Shown piece after piece: positions 1 to 7,261 of a stretch of 10,525 nt of DNA. A program made the position numbers and the translations under genes. Source of the stretch: Candidatus Scybalomonas excrementavium (GTDB lineage Bacteria > Bacillota > Clostridia > Lachnospirales > Lachnospiraceae); NCBI GenBank assembly GCA_017694765.1, contig JADIML010000022.1:1-10525 (forward strand), read 5' to 3'. Each line of letters starts with the position of its first letter. The first letter of the stretch is position 1. The notes beneath the pieces are model-generated. The model made no database searches. It was not told the DNA's origin and saw only the letters and a list, made by a program, of their open reading frames with translations.

Positions 1-1725
1 TTTCAAGGAATCATACCATTATTATGGGTCATTATGCCCAAATTAATTATTGATGAAATTACATATGGAAAAGAGTTTTCCAAGATTTTATTTTATATTA
101 GTTTCTTGTTTTTGGTTCAAATTGGTTTACATATTTTGATTTCTTATTTGAGTGAGACATATATCAACTTAAATGGGCATTTATATTCCATGCATTTCTT
201 GCTTCTCGTTAATAAAAAAATAATAGAGCTTGATATGAAGCAGTTAGATGATCCAGAAGTTTATCAAAAAATTGCATTAGCAAAAGATATTATTTATCGA
301 GGAATTGGAATTAGTTTAATTGATAATTTTTTCTCCTTTTTAACAAGTATCGTTATGCTAGTATCAGTCGGAATTGTTGTTCTTACTATCAATATTCAAC
401 TTTTTTTTCTTATATTAGGAATTTCTATTGTAGCAGTATGTTTGAATTTAATATCGGAAAATTGGGAAATATCTCAAAGAGATGAAAACATGTACTTATC
501 AAGAGTTTTAAATTATTATATTGAGATTATGGGAGATAAGTCTTGTTCAAAAGAGATGAAAATGTTTGGTTTTTCAGATTGGGTGATGAAAAAGTATTAT
601 TATACCTTAAGTCATTTAAGGGAAAGATTACATATATTATATAAAAGGAATTTTAAGATCAGTAGTATTACATTACTATTAGAAAATATAAAGAACGGTG
701 GAATTTATTTATATCTTGCATGGTTAGCCTTTAGAAAGGTAATTACAATTGGAGGGTTTACACAATGTTTCACAGCAACCGAAGAGCTTTCGAGTGCAGT
801 AGTTACTTGTGTAGGGTTTTTTACAAAGCTCAATATTAATGGAAAATATATACAATCGTTTAGAGAGTTTATGGAATTAGAAAGTGAATTGGAAAAAAGA
901 GAAAGAATACAGAAGAAGTTGGAGTTTCCAAAGCAGATTGAAAAAATTTCTCTTCAAAATGTTTCCTTTCATTATCCACAAATGGAGAACATGGTTTTAA
1001 AAAATGTAAGTTATACATTTGAAAAAGGAAAAATATATGTTGTAGTTGGAGAAAATGGAGCAGGAAAAACAACATTGATTCATTTGCTGACTCGATTATA
1101 TGATCCAACCTCTGGAACAATTTGCTTGAATGGAAACGATATTAAGGAGTATGATGTTTCACAATATCGAAAAATGTTTAGTATTGTTTTTCAAGATTTT
1201 AGATATTTTGCATTTACAATTGGAGAGAATGTCTCACTGGAACAAGATATTACAGATATGGGAAATAGAGAAAAAGCCGTTCAGTGTATAGAAAAAAGTG
1301 GCTTTTCAGAAAAAGTTTCAAAATTATCAAAAGGTATTGATACAGAACTTGATAAGATTTTTCATGAGGATGGTATCATATTATCAGGTGGAGAAAGTCA
1401 AAAATTGGCTCTGGCTAGAGCATTATTTCGCGAAAGTGAAATTCTAATATTAGATGAACCATCATCGGCATTAGATCCATTAGCAGAAGATGAGTTAATA
1501 ACGAAGTTTCAAGAAATAGCAAAAGATAAATTAGTCATCTATATTTCACATAGACTTAGTTGTGCTTCCATAGCAGACGAGGTTATATATATAAAAGATG
1601 CAACAATAAAAGAACATGGAAGCCATAAAGAGTTGATGGAATTAAAGGGAGAATATTCCAAATTTTATTATGCACAATCGAAACATTATCAAGATAATAC
1701 AAAAAATAGTCAAGATAAGAAATGA
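1..1725 (+). CDS. ABC exporter, fused membrane and ATPase domains (5' end outside window)
   Basis: Half-transporter of the ABC exporter type, inferred to export a peptide, lipid or drug at the cell membrane; the substrate cannot be told. The frame is open to base 1. The first in-frame ATG (34) lies inside what reads as a membrane segment (IIPLLWVIMPKLIIDE), so the true start is upstream and the gene is partial. Numbering from that Met, hydrophobic segments lie at about 18-39, 92-115, 118-140 and 216-235. The nucleotide-binding domain starts near 315 with Walker A GENGAGKTT (about 338-346), Q-loop FQD near 386, signature LSGGESQ (450-456), Walker B ILILDEP (470-476), D-loop SALD and H-loop SHR near 505. 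All catalytic elements are present, so this half looks active. Such proteins work as homo- or heterodimers; a partner could lie to the left. The gene ends at a shared convergent terminator. Confidence 0.9.
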   Translation, partial: FQGIIPLLWVIMPKLIIDEITYGKEFSKILFYISFLFLVQIGLHILISYLSETYINLNGHLYSMHFLLLVNKKIIELDMKQLDDPEVYQKIALAKDIIYRGIGISLIDNFFSFLTSIVMLVSVGIVVLTINIQLFFLILGISIVAVCLNLISENWEISQRDENMYLSRVLNYYIEIMGDKSCSKEMKMFGFSDWVMKKYYYTLSHLRERLHILYKRNFKISSITLLLENIKNGGIYLYLAWLAFRKVITIGGFTQCFTATEELSSAVVTCVGFFTKLNINGKYIQSFREFMELESELEKRERIQKKLEFPKQIEKISLQNVSFHYPQMENMVLKNVSYTFEKGKIYVVVGENGAGKTTLIHLLTRLYDPTSGTICLNGNDIKEYDVSQYRKMFSIVFQDFRYFAFTIGENVSLEQDITDMGNREKAVQCIEKSGFSEKVSKLSKGIDTELDKIFHEDGIILSGGESQKLALARALFRESEILILDEPSSALDPLAEDELITKFQEIAKDKLVIYISHRLSCASIADEVIYIKDATIKEHGSHKELMELKGEYSKFYYAQSKHYQDNTKNSQDKK

Positions 1726-1761
1726 GATAGAAAAGCATTTGTTTTTCTATCTCTATTTTTT
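1724..1761 (+). terminator. Intrinsic terminator of the ABC gene, overlapping the convergent gene end
   Basis: A perfect 11-bp stem GAGATAGAAAA / TTTTCTATCTC (1724-1734 with 1743-1753) with an 8-base loop is followed by TATTTTTT. The stem begins on the ABC stop codon, and the T-tract touches the stop codon of the minus-strand DUF4364 gene. On the minus strand the hairpin is followed only by ATTTCTT, so it may act there too but more weakly. Confidence 0.85.
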
Positions 1762-2296
1762 ATTCTTCTTCTTTTTTGCGAAACATTAATGTATGAATTA
1801 AATACGTATACACATCAGAACTATTGGATTTCCAGTTATCACAAATAGAAACAGCTTGTTCTTCCGATACGACATTTAATTTGACTTCTAATAAGGTGCT
1901 ACTTTTTTCTTTTACAATACAATTTACCGTATATTCTCCTTTTTTAGCAGGATAATATTCAGAAAGGATTTCCACTTCATTTCGCAGCTGGTAGCGATTT
2001 TCCTCAAAATATTCCATAATGTCTTGTTTAATAGCATCTGGAATTTTGTATTCAAAAAGTCGAAGTGTCTCAACACCAGCAGGAGTGCTGTGATAGTGAC
2101 TCGTATTTCGTATGATTTCTGGACGAATTAAACTTGAGTCAACTAATTCATTAATAGACTGCTGTAAGTTAAAATAATTGGTATACCCTTTATCTAAAAT
2201 AAATTGGGAAAGCTGAGAGTTGGTTAAGGGAAAATCCACTTTATCGAGCATATATAGTACAATTAATTTATATAAAGTTAAACCATCAGCGTGCAT
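1760..2296 (-). CDS. DUF4364 family protein, winged-helix-like N-terminus
   Basis: Cytoplasmic protein of 178 aa that I recognise as the DUF4364 family, common in Clostridia and of unknown function. The N-terminal half (about 1-90) reads like a winged-helix domain: helix LTLYKLIVLYMLDKV, then LTNSQLSQFILDKGYTNYF, then a recognition-like helix LQQSINELVDSSLI and a wing-like turn ending in TPAGVETL. The C-terminal half (about 100-175) alternates hydrophobic residues like a small beta-rich domain and ends in a charged KKEEE tail. The start is supported by AGGAG nine bases upstream on the minus strand (plus-strand CTCCT at 2306-2310). It lies 67 bases downstream of the radical SAM gene with no clear terminator or promoter between them, so cotranscription is likely. 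A DNA-binding role is inferred from the fold only. Confidence 0.85.
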   Translation of the reverse strand: MHADGLTLYKLIVLYMLDKVDFPLTNSQLSQFILDKGYTNYFNLQQSINELVDSSLIRPEIIRNTSHYHSTPAGVETLRLFEYKIPDAIKQDIMEYFEENRYQLRNEVEILSEYYPAKKGEYTVNCIVKEKSSTLLEVKLNVVSEEQAVSICDNWKSNSSDVYTYLIHTLMFRKKEEE

Positions 2297-2363
2297 GTTT
2301 TATCGCTCCTATCTTTGTATATCTAGTAATAACTATTTTTCTTATTGCTTAAATAGACGTATT

Positions 2364-3296
2364 TTATAAAGAAAAATGATTTTCTTTGTTATAAAGTTTT
2401 CCTTGATAGCAATCTTGTTCTTTCATTTGATGATGAATCGTATTTAATACAAGTTTTTTATGACCACTCCAAAGAGGGGCAATTAAGAGATTTTTAGGAC
2501 CATCTCCTGTGATTCTATGAATGACAATATCTGGGCGAAGCTCATTGATACATGCAAGAATTAAGTCAGTATATTCTTCTAATGTATAAATGTGAAAAGG
2601 ATGTTTTTCATAATAAATCGCCAAGTCAGTATTTTTTAAAATATGAAGTAAATGAAGTTTGATACCATCAATCGGAAGGGTATTTAAATATCGCATTTCG
2701 TTTATAATCATAGCATTTGTTTCATTTGGTAAACCAAGAATCATATGAACAACTACATTACAACCAATCTCTTTTAAATGATAGACAGCTTCTTCAAAGC
2801 AAGGAAGTTCATAGCCTCTTCGAATAAAAGTCGCTGTTTGTTCATAAATAGTTTGAAGTCCAAGTTCTACAAATACTGGTTTTATCTCATTGAGTTCTTG
2901 TAAAAGGGTAAGAACTTCTTTAGAAAGACAGTCTGGTCTTGTACCAATAGAAATCCCAACAATGTCATCAGGTTTTATCGCTTCATAAAAAATATGACGT
3001 AAATAAGAAATAGGGGCATATGTATTCGTAAAAGCCTGAAAATAAGCAATAAATTTTTGACCAGTTTGTTTTTGGTGTAGACGAAGTTTTCCTTCTTTTA
3101 TTTGTTCCTTAATGGAAAGAGTGGCAGAAGAAGCAAAATCCCCGGAACCTCCTTCACTACAAAAAATACAACCACGATTTCCACATGTGCCATCTCGATT
3201 TGGACATGTCATACCACCATTTAAAGAAATCTTATATACTTTTTCGCCAAAACGTTCTTGAAAATATTGATTTAATGTATAATATCTTTGTTTCAT
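2364..3296 (-). CDS. TIGR01212 / YhcC-like radical SAM protein
   Basis: Radical SAM enzyme of 310 aa, resembling E. coli YhcC and B. subtilis YtqA; its substrate is not established to my knowledge. The cluster-binding region is CPNRDGTCGNRGCIFC (31-46), giving C31, C43 and C46 in the wide CX11CX2C spacing of this Elp3-related group, with an extra Cys at 38. Other conserved blocks are AYFQAFTNTYAP (84-95), GTRPDC (118-123), ELGLQT (144-149), HMILGLPNE (184-192) and the C-terminal GDGPKNLLIAPLW (264-276). Length and all blocks are normal for the family. The start codon has only a weak upstream GGA for ribosome binding but sits about 26 nt from a strong predicted promoter. It is the first gene of a minus-strand pair with DUF4364 and is divergent from rho. 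Confidence 0.92.
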   Translation of the reverse strand: MKQRYYTLNQYFQERFGEKVYKISLNGGMTCPNRDGTCGNRGCIFCSEGGSGDFASSATLSIKEQIKEGKLRLHQKQTGQKFIAYFQAFTNTYAPISYLRHIFYEAIKPDDIVGISIGTRPDCLSKEVLTLLQELNEIKPVFVELGLQTIYEQTATFIRRGYELPCFEEAVYHLKEIGCNVVVHMILGLPNETNAMIINEMRYLNTLPIDGIKLHLLHILKNTDLAIYYEKHPFHIYTLEEYTDLILACINELRPDIVIHRITGDGPKNLLIAPLWSGHKKLVLNTIHHQMKEQDCYQGKLYNKENHFSL

Positions 3297-3328
3297 TTTT
3301 TTGTATCCATTTCTAAAAGAATACTGTT

Positions 3329-3357
3329 ATCATACCATTTCTAAAAATTCATGGCAA
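3329..3357 (-). promoter_or_regulatory. Extended -10 sigma-A promoter for the radical SAM gene
   Basis: On the minus strand, -35 TTGCCA (plus coordinates 3352-3357), a 17-bp spacer and -10 TATGAT (3329-3334) preceded by TGG, an extended -10. Transcription would start near 3322, leaving about 26 nt of leader. A 12-base direct repeat CCATTTCTAAAA lies within the spacer (3335-3346) and again downstream of the -10 (3307-3318). Confidence 0.65.
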
Positions 3358-3383
3358 TAGTGAGGGAAAAATTAATTGAGTTC

Positions 3384-3412
3384 TTGTATGATAGAAAAAG
3401 ATGTGTTACAAT
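3384..3412 (+). promoter_or_regulatory. Extended -10 sigma-A promoter for rho
   Basis: -35 TTGTAT (3384-3389), 17-bp spacer, -10 TACAAT (3407-3412) preceded by TGT, an extended -10. It leaves a leader of about 135 nt before rho. The two divergent -35 boxes are 26 bp apart. Confidence 0.65.
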
Positions 3413-3431
3413 AAAAAAATATAAAAGTATC

Positions 3432-3463
3432 TATTAGGACTAGAATTTCTAGTTATCTTAATA
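3432..3463 (+). other. Hairpin in the rho leader
   Basis: ACTAGAATTTCTAGT (3439-3453) is an inverted repeat with 7-base arms around one central T; as RNA it would give about 6 bp with a 3-base loop. Outside it, TATTA (3432-3436) can pair with TAATA (3459-3463) across an internal loop. No T-tract follows, so it is not an intrinsic terminator. Its role is unknown. Confidence 0.4.
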
Positions 3464-3553
3464 AATGAATCATCTATTATTATCCAAGCAATATTTCACA
3501 TATGAATGAGAAAAAACATTGATAAATAGGAAGTAGAAAGAAAGGAATCGTTC

Positions 3554-4903
3554 ATGGAATACGAAAGTATGTCGAAGGCACAGTTATGTGCAGAAGGAAA
3601 AGAAAGGGGTCTAAAAGGGATTACCTCATTAAAAAAAGGAGAAATCATCGAAAAGTTAGTTGAACTAGATAGACAAGCAAGTCAAAAAGAAAATATTTCA
3701 GATGATCAAGCTCAAGCCACAGAAGGAACAGCAAAAAATGATTCTCTAAAACTTTCTTTTGAAGAGCTAGATAGTGGAGAAACTGCAAACGGAATTTTAG
3801 AAGTCATGCCAGATGGATATGGATTTATTCGGTGTGCCAATTATTTGCCAGGAGAAAATGATATTTATGTTGCACCATCTATGATTCGTCGATTTAATTT
3901 AAAAACAGGTGATATTTTAACAGGGAACATTCGAATCAAAACCCAAAGTGAGAAATTTAGTGCATTGCTTTTTGTAAGTTCTGTAAATGGTGTTCATCCA
4001 GTAGAAGCATCGAAGAGAAAGCCTTTTGAAGAGTTGACACCAATTTTTCCAAATGAAAGAATTCGTTTAGAAAGACCGGGTTCTAGTGTAGCAATGCGAA
4101 TTGTAGATCTTCTTTCTCCAATTGGAAAAGGACAAAGAGGAATGATTGTATCTCCACCAAAGACAGGAAAAACTACCTTATTAAAAGAAGTTGCTAAAAG
4201 CATTTCTACAAGTTATCGTGATATGCAGTTAATTGTATTATTAATTGATGAACGACCAGAAGAGGTAACGGATATTCGAGAATCTATTGAAGGACCAAAT
4301 GTAGAAGTTATTTACTCTACGTTTGATGAACTGCCAGAACATCATAAGCGTGTTTCTGAAATGGTACTAGAACGAGCAAAACGTCTTGTAGAACATAAGA
4401 AAGATGTTGTCATTCTTCTTGATAGTATTACTCGTTTAGCAAGGGCATATAACTTAACAGTGCCACCAAGTGGACGAACATTAACGGGTGGACTTGATCC
4501 AGCAGCTCTTCATATGCCAAAGAAATTTTTTGGAGCAGCTAGAAATATGAGAGAAGGTGGAAGTTTAACAGTTCTTGCCACTGCTCTTGTAGAAACAGGT
4601 AGTAAAATGGATGATGTCGTATTTGAAGAATTTAAAGGAACTGGAAATATGGAGCTAGTGCTAGATAGAAGATTATCGGAAAAAAGAATTTTTCCAGCCA
4701 TTGATATTCCAAAGTCAGGAACAAGACGTGATGACTTATTACTAACTCCAGTAGAGAAAGATACCGTAGATGCTTTACGAAGAGAGATGTCAGGAAATCG
4801 TTCAGAGGAAGCATTAGATGAAATGTTACGGTTGTTTGTAAAGACAAAAAATAATACAGAATTTATAGAAATTGTGCAAAAATCATTATTAAAACGCCAT
4901 TAA
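3554..4903 (+). CDS. rho: Transcription termination factor Rho
   Basis: Hexameric RNA-dependent ATPase/helicase that terminates transcription. It has 449 aa, somewhat longer than the E. coli and B. subtilis proteins (about 420-430). Residues 1-40 form the helical Rho N domain ([17 protein letters not shown]), followed by a polar linker (about 41-72) that accounts for the extra length. The cold-shock-like primary RNA-binding domain contains DGYGFIR (87-93) and [17 protein letters not shown] (104-120). The ATPase core shows P-loop SPPKTGKTT (200-208), DERPEEV (from 232) with the catalytic Glu, Walker B VVILLDS with D290, and the Q- and R-loop region [20 protein letters not shown] through to [24 protein letters not shown]. 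All key residues are present. The start has AAAGGA about eight bases upstream. A long leader follows its promoter; Rho genes are often self-controlled, but no known element is recognised here. No intrinsic terminator follows the gene. Confidence 0.98.
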   Translation: MEYESMSKAQLCAEGKERGLKGITSLKKGEIIEKLVELDRQASQKENISDDQAQATEGTAKNDSLKLSFEELDSGETANGILEVMPDGYGFIRCANYLPGENDIYVAPSMIRRFNLKTGDILTGNIRIKTQSEKFSALLFVSSVNGVHPVEASKRKPFEELTPIFPNERIRLERPGSSVAMRIVDLLSPIGKGQRGMIVSPPKTGKTTLLKEVAKSISTSYRDMQLIVLLIDERPEEVTDIRESIEGPNVEVIYSTFDELPEHHKRVSEMVLERAKRLVEHKKDVVILLDSITRLARAYNLTVPPSGRTLTGGLDPAALHMPKKFFGAARNMREGGSLTVLATALVETGSKMDDVVFEEFKGTGNMELVLDRRLSEKRIFPAIDIPKSGTRRDDLLLTPVEKDTVDALRREMSGNRSEEALDEMLRLFVKTKNNTEFIEIVQKSLLKRH

Positions 4904-4945
4904 GACAATAAAAAACAGTAATTTCCAAAAAACCGATATTAGGTG

Positions 4946-4974
4946 TTGCAATCTAAGAAAGGCTATGCTATAAT
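4946..4974 (+). promoter_or_regulatory. Strong extended -10 promoter for rpmE
   Basis: -35 TTGCAA (4946-4951), 17-bp spacer, perfect -10 TATAAT (4969-4974) preceded by TGC (extended -10). It leaves about 80 nt of leader before rpmE, as expected for a highly expressed ribosomal protein gene. Confidence 0.8.
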
Positions 4975-4980
4975 AAAAAA

Positions 4981-5050
4981 GCTGTTTAGAAGCGTAACTG
5001 AAAAAGATTGACAAGCACAAGTGTCATCTTATAGATGAATAATTGACAAA
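4981..5050 (+). promoter_or_regulatory. Structured rpmE leader with competing hairpins
   Basis: Stem A: AAGATTGACA (5004-5013) pairs with TGTCATCTT (5022-5030), 9 bp with one bulged T. Stem B: TCATCT (5024-5029) pairs with AGATGA (5033-5038), 6 bp with a 3-base loop. The two share 5024-5029 and cannot coexist. A third option pairs TGTCA (5022-5026) with TGACA (5044-5048), right against the Shine-Dalgarno sequence. This layout fits a leader controlling L31 translation, but that is inference; I cannot match it to a family by eye. TTGACA (5008-5013) with TATAGA (5030-5035) could instead be a second, weaker promoter. Confidence 0.45.
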
Positions 5051-5062
5051 GAGGTGAAAAAG

Positions 5063-5266
5063 ATGAGAGAAGGAATCCATCCAGCTTATTATCAAGCAAA
5101 GGTAGTATGTAACTGCGGTAACGAGTTCGTAACTGGTTCTACAAAGGAAGATATCCACGTAGAAATCTGTTCTAAATGTCATTCATTCTATACTGGACAG
5201 CAGAAAGCAGCTCAAGCTCGTGGACGTATCGATAAATTCAATCGTAAATACGGTGTTAACCAGTAA
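5063..5266 (+). CDS. rpmE: 50S ribosomal protein L31, zinc-ribbon (C+) type
   Basis: Large-subunit protein L31, 67 aa, also at the subunit bridge. Zinc-ribbon cysteines are all present: C16 and C18 (VCNCGNEF) and C36 and C39 ([11 protein letters not shown]), so this is the zinc-binding form, not the zinc-free type B paralogue. I chose ATG 5063 rather than the in-frame GTG at 5054: that GTG is part of the Shine-Dalgarno sequence AGAGGTG, which is six bases before the ATG, and the family normally begins M-(K/R)-E-G-I-H-P. The gene uses codons such as CGT, AAC and ATC more than its neighbours, as highly expressed genes do. It ends in tandem TAA TAA. It has its own strong promoter and leader upstream and a hairpin downstream, so it can be expressed apart from rho. 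Confidence 0.97.
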   Translation: MREGIHPAYYQAKVVCNCGNEFVTGSTKEDIHVEICSKCHSFYTGQQKAAQARGRIDKFNRKYGVNQ

Positions 5267-5276
5267 TAAGAATATC

Positions 5277-5314
5277 AAAAATAGGTTGGGATTGAATAAT
5301 CTCAGCCTATTTTT
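5277..5314 (+). terminator. Hairpin terminator or attenuator after rpmE
   Basis: A 17-bp stem (5277-5293 with 5298-5314) has two G-T wobbles and a GAAT loop; an A-tract on the left arm pairs with the TTTTT at the right end. It looks like an intrinsic terminator, yet the next gene starts 27 bases later with no convincing promoter between, so some read-through is expected. Confidence 0.75.
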
Positions 5315-5341
5315 GATTTATGAAAAGGTAGAAAGGAAACT

Positions 5342-6331
5342 ATGAAGCGAACAATGATAGGTGGGCAGGCTGTTATGGAAGGGGTTATGATGAAAAATCT
5401 CGATCGTTATGCAGTTGCTGTTCGAAAGCCAGATAAAGAAATAGTAGTAGATATTCAAGATTATAAAAGTTATAGTGATCGGTATCCGATTTTAAAACTT
5501 CCTATTTTGAGAGGGGTTGCAAGTTTTGTAGAATCTTTAGTTATTGGCATGAAAACATTGACATATTCTGCAAGTTTTTTTGAAGAGGAAGAAGAACAAA
5601 AATCATCAAAAGTTGGAAGTTTTTTTGATAAATGCCTAAAAGGAAAAACAGAAGATATTTTAATTGGACTTACCGTTTGTTTTTCCATTATAATGGCAAT
5701 TGGACTTTTTATGATTTTACCTTATTTTTTAGCCAGTTTGATAAAAAATTGGACAGATTCCAAGTTTATCATATCTCTTTTGGAAGGGATTGTTAGAATT
5801 GGTTTATTTTTGCTTTATATTACATTGATTTCTAAAATGCAAGATATTAAGAGAACTTTTATGTATCATGGAGCAGAACACAAAACCATTAATTGTTTAG
5901 AACATGGAGAAGATTTAACGGTAGAAAATATAAGAAAACATTCAAGATATCATAAGCGTTGCGGAACAAGTTTTTTATTTATCGTTATGGTAATTAGTGT
6001 TATTTTCTTTATGTTCATTCAAGTAGATGGAACAGTAGAAAAATTAATTCTACGTTTACTATTAGTGCCAGTGATTGCAGGTGTATCCTATGAATTCATT
6101 CGTTTGGCAGGAAAAAGTGATCATCCACTTGTAAATTGGCTTAGTAAACCGGGAATTGCATTACAAGGTCTTACAACGAAAGAGCCAGAAGATGAAATGA
6201 TTGAGGTAGCGATTCGTTCTGTAGAGGCAGTATTTGATTGGAAACCTTATGTAGAAGCCTTAAGAAAAGGCGAAGTAGAAGGGTGTCCATGTATGAAAAA
6301 AGAGAAAGAGAAATCAGGAAAAGCCTCATAG
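5342..6331 (+). CDS. DUF1385 membrane protein (YqhQ-like)
   Basis: Integral membrane protein of 329 aa in the DUF1385 family (B. subtilis YqhQ; COG description 'predicted metal-dependent enzyme'). Its biochemical role is not established to my knowledge. Conserved blocks: GGQAVMEGVMM (7-17), LPILRGVASFVES (53-65), GAEHKTINC (177-185) and RYHKRCGTSF (202-211). His, Glu and Cys in the last two could bind a metal, but this is inference. Hydrophobic segments at about 106-134, 142-164, 211-227 and 236-253 suggest four membrane spans, with an acidic stretch (81-85) before the first. The C-terminus carries CPC (315-317) and a lysine-rich tail. AAAGG lies five bases before the start. It sits between rpmE and prmC, its usual place in Lachnospiraceae and relatives, 27 bases ahead of prmC, so cotranscription with the release-factor genes is likely. 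Confidence 0.92.
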   Translation: MKRTMIGGQAVMEGVMMKNLDRYAVAVRKPDKEIVVDIQDYKSYSDRYPILKLPILRGVASFVESLVIGMKTLTYSASFFEEEEEQKSSKVGSFFDKCLKGKTEDILIGLTVCFSIIMAIGLFMILPYFLASLIKNWTDSKFIISLLEGIVRIGLFLLYITLISKMQDIKRTFMYHGAEHKTINCLEHGEDLTVENIRKHSRYHKRCGTSFLFIVMVISVIFFMFIQVDGTVEKLILRLLLVPVIAGVSYEFIRLAGKSDHPLVNWLSKPGIALQGLTTKEPEDEMIEVAIRSVEAVFDWKPYVEALRKGEVEGCPCMKKEKEKSGKAS

Positions 6332-6358
6332 ATTTGAGGGGAGAAAGGAGCTACCAAG

Positions 6359-7237
6359 ATGACAGCCAAGGAACTCGTTACATGGGGAACTAAGCAGTTG
6401 GAACAAAGAGGCATTTTAGATGCAGCTTTAGATGCCTGGTATTTGTTTGAATTTGTAACAGGGCTTACAAGAATGGATTATATGTTATCAATGGATGAAG
6501 TAGTAGAAGAAGAACAAAGAAATCAATATGAAAATTTAATTCATAAAAGAAGTGAACATATACCATTGCAGCATTTAACGAAAACACAGGCATTTATGGG
6601 ATATGAATTTTATGTCAATGAGCATGTTTTAATTCCAAGACAGGATACAGAAACTGTACTAGAAGAAGTGTTGGATAAAGTGAAATGTGCGAACACTATC
6701 CTTGATTTATGCACTGGTTCAGGATGTATTGGTATTAGCTTAGCACTTCTTGGGCAATATGAAGACGTATATGTTTCGGATTTATCAAAAGAAGCATTAC
6801 TCGTAACAAAGAAAAATGCAGATACTTTGTTTGAAAAAGAAAAGCCCAAGATGAAAGAACATTTTCATATACTACAAGGAAATCTGTTTGAGTCGGTTCC
6901 AGAGGGGATAACCTTTGATTTTATCGTATCGAACCCGCCATATATCCCTACGGCTGTTTGTGAAACGCTAATGGAAGAAGTGAGAGATCATGAACCAAGA
7001 ATGGCATTAGATGGGGAAGAAGATGGCTTATCGTTTTATCGAAAAATTGTAAAAGAAGCTAGAAACTATTTAAAAAAAGGTGGATGGCTCTTTTTTGAAA
7101 TTGGACATGATCAAGGAGAAGCGTTGCTTGATATTTTTGCAACCTATGAAGAATATACAAATGCAACAATAAAAAAAGATTTAGCAGGACTTGATCGCAT
7201 TGCTTTTGCACAATATAATCAGGAAGAAATAGAATAG
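6359..7237 (+). CDS. prmC: Peptide chain release factor N5-glutamine methyltransferase PrmC
   Basis: SAM-dependent enzyme that methylates the glutamine of the GGQ motif in release factors, raising the rate of peptide release. Of its 292 aa, the N-terminal helical domain (about 1-75) binds the release factor. IPRQDTE (92-98) follows, then the SAM-binding motif DLCTGSGCIGISLA (116-129), catalytic NPPY (192-195) after FDFIVS, the family block EPRMALDGEEDGLSFYR (212-228) and C-terminal DLAGLDRIA (274-282). All expected residues are present. The start is marked by AAGGAG (6345-6350), nine bases upstream. Just before it lies a G-rich stretch, TGAGGGGAGA (6335-6344), complementary to the putative short RNA at the right end of the window. 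Its substrate gene, prfA, follows 24 bases later. Confidence 0.97.
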   Translation: MTAKELVTWGTKQLEQRGILDAALDAWYLFEFVTGLTRMDYMLSMDEVVEEEQRNQYENLIHKRSEHIPLQHLTKTQAFMGYEFYVNEHVLIPRQDTETVLEEVLDKVKCANTILDLCTGSGCIGISLALLGQYEDVYVSDLSKEALLVTKKNADTLFEKEKPKMKEHFHILQGNLFESVPEGITFDFIVSNPPYIPTAVCETLMEEVRDHEPRMALDGEEDGLSFYRKIVKEARNYLKKGGWLFFEIGHDQGEALLDIFATYEEYTNATIKKDLAGLDRIAFAQYNQEEIE

Positions 7238-7261
7238 GAAAGAAATAGTAGGAGGCATCAC

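Noticed and set aside
3994..4847. Minus-strand open frames opposite rho
   Set aside because: They are shadows of the conserved rho coding sequence, lack ribosome sites and have unnatural residue content. The same holds for the frames opposite the ABC, DUF1385, prmC and prfA genes.
5008..5035. TTGACA with TATAGA as the main rpmE promoter
   Set aside because: The -35 is perfect but the spacer is 16 bp and the -10 matches only four of six bases, while the upstream TTGCAA-17-TGC-TATAAT is clearly better. The TTGACA fits as well in the leader stem.
5054..5062. In-frame GTG upstream of the rpmE ATG as an alternative start
   Set aside because: The GTG is part of the Shine-Dalgarno sequence AGAGGTG, and L31 proteins begin with M-(K/R)-E-G-I-H-P, which matches the ATG at 5063.
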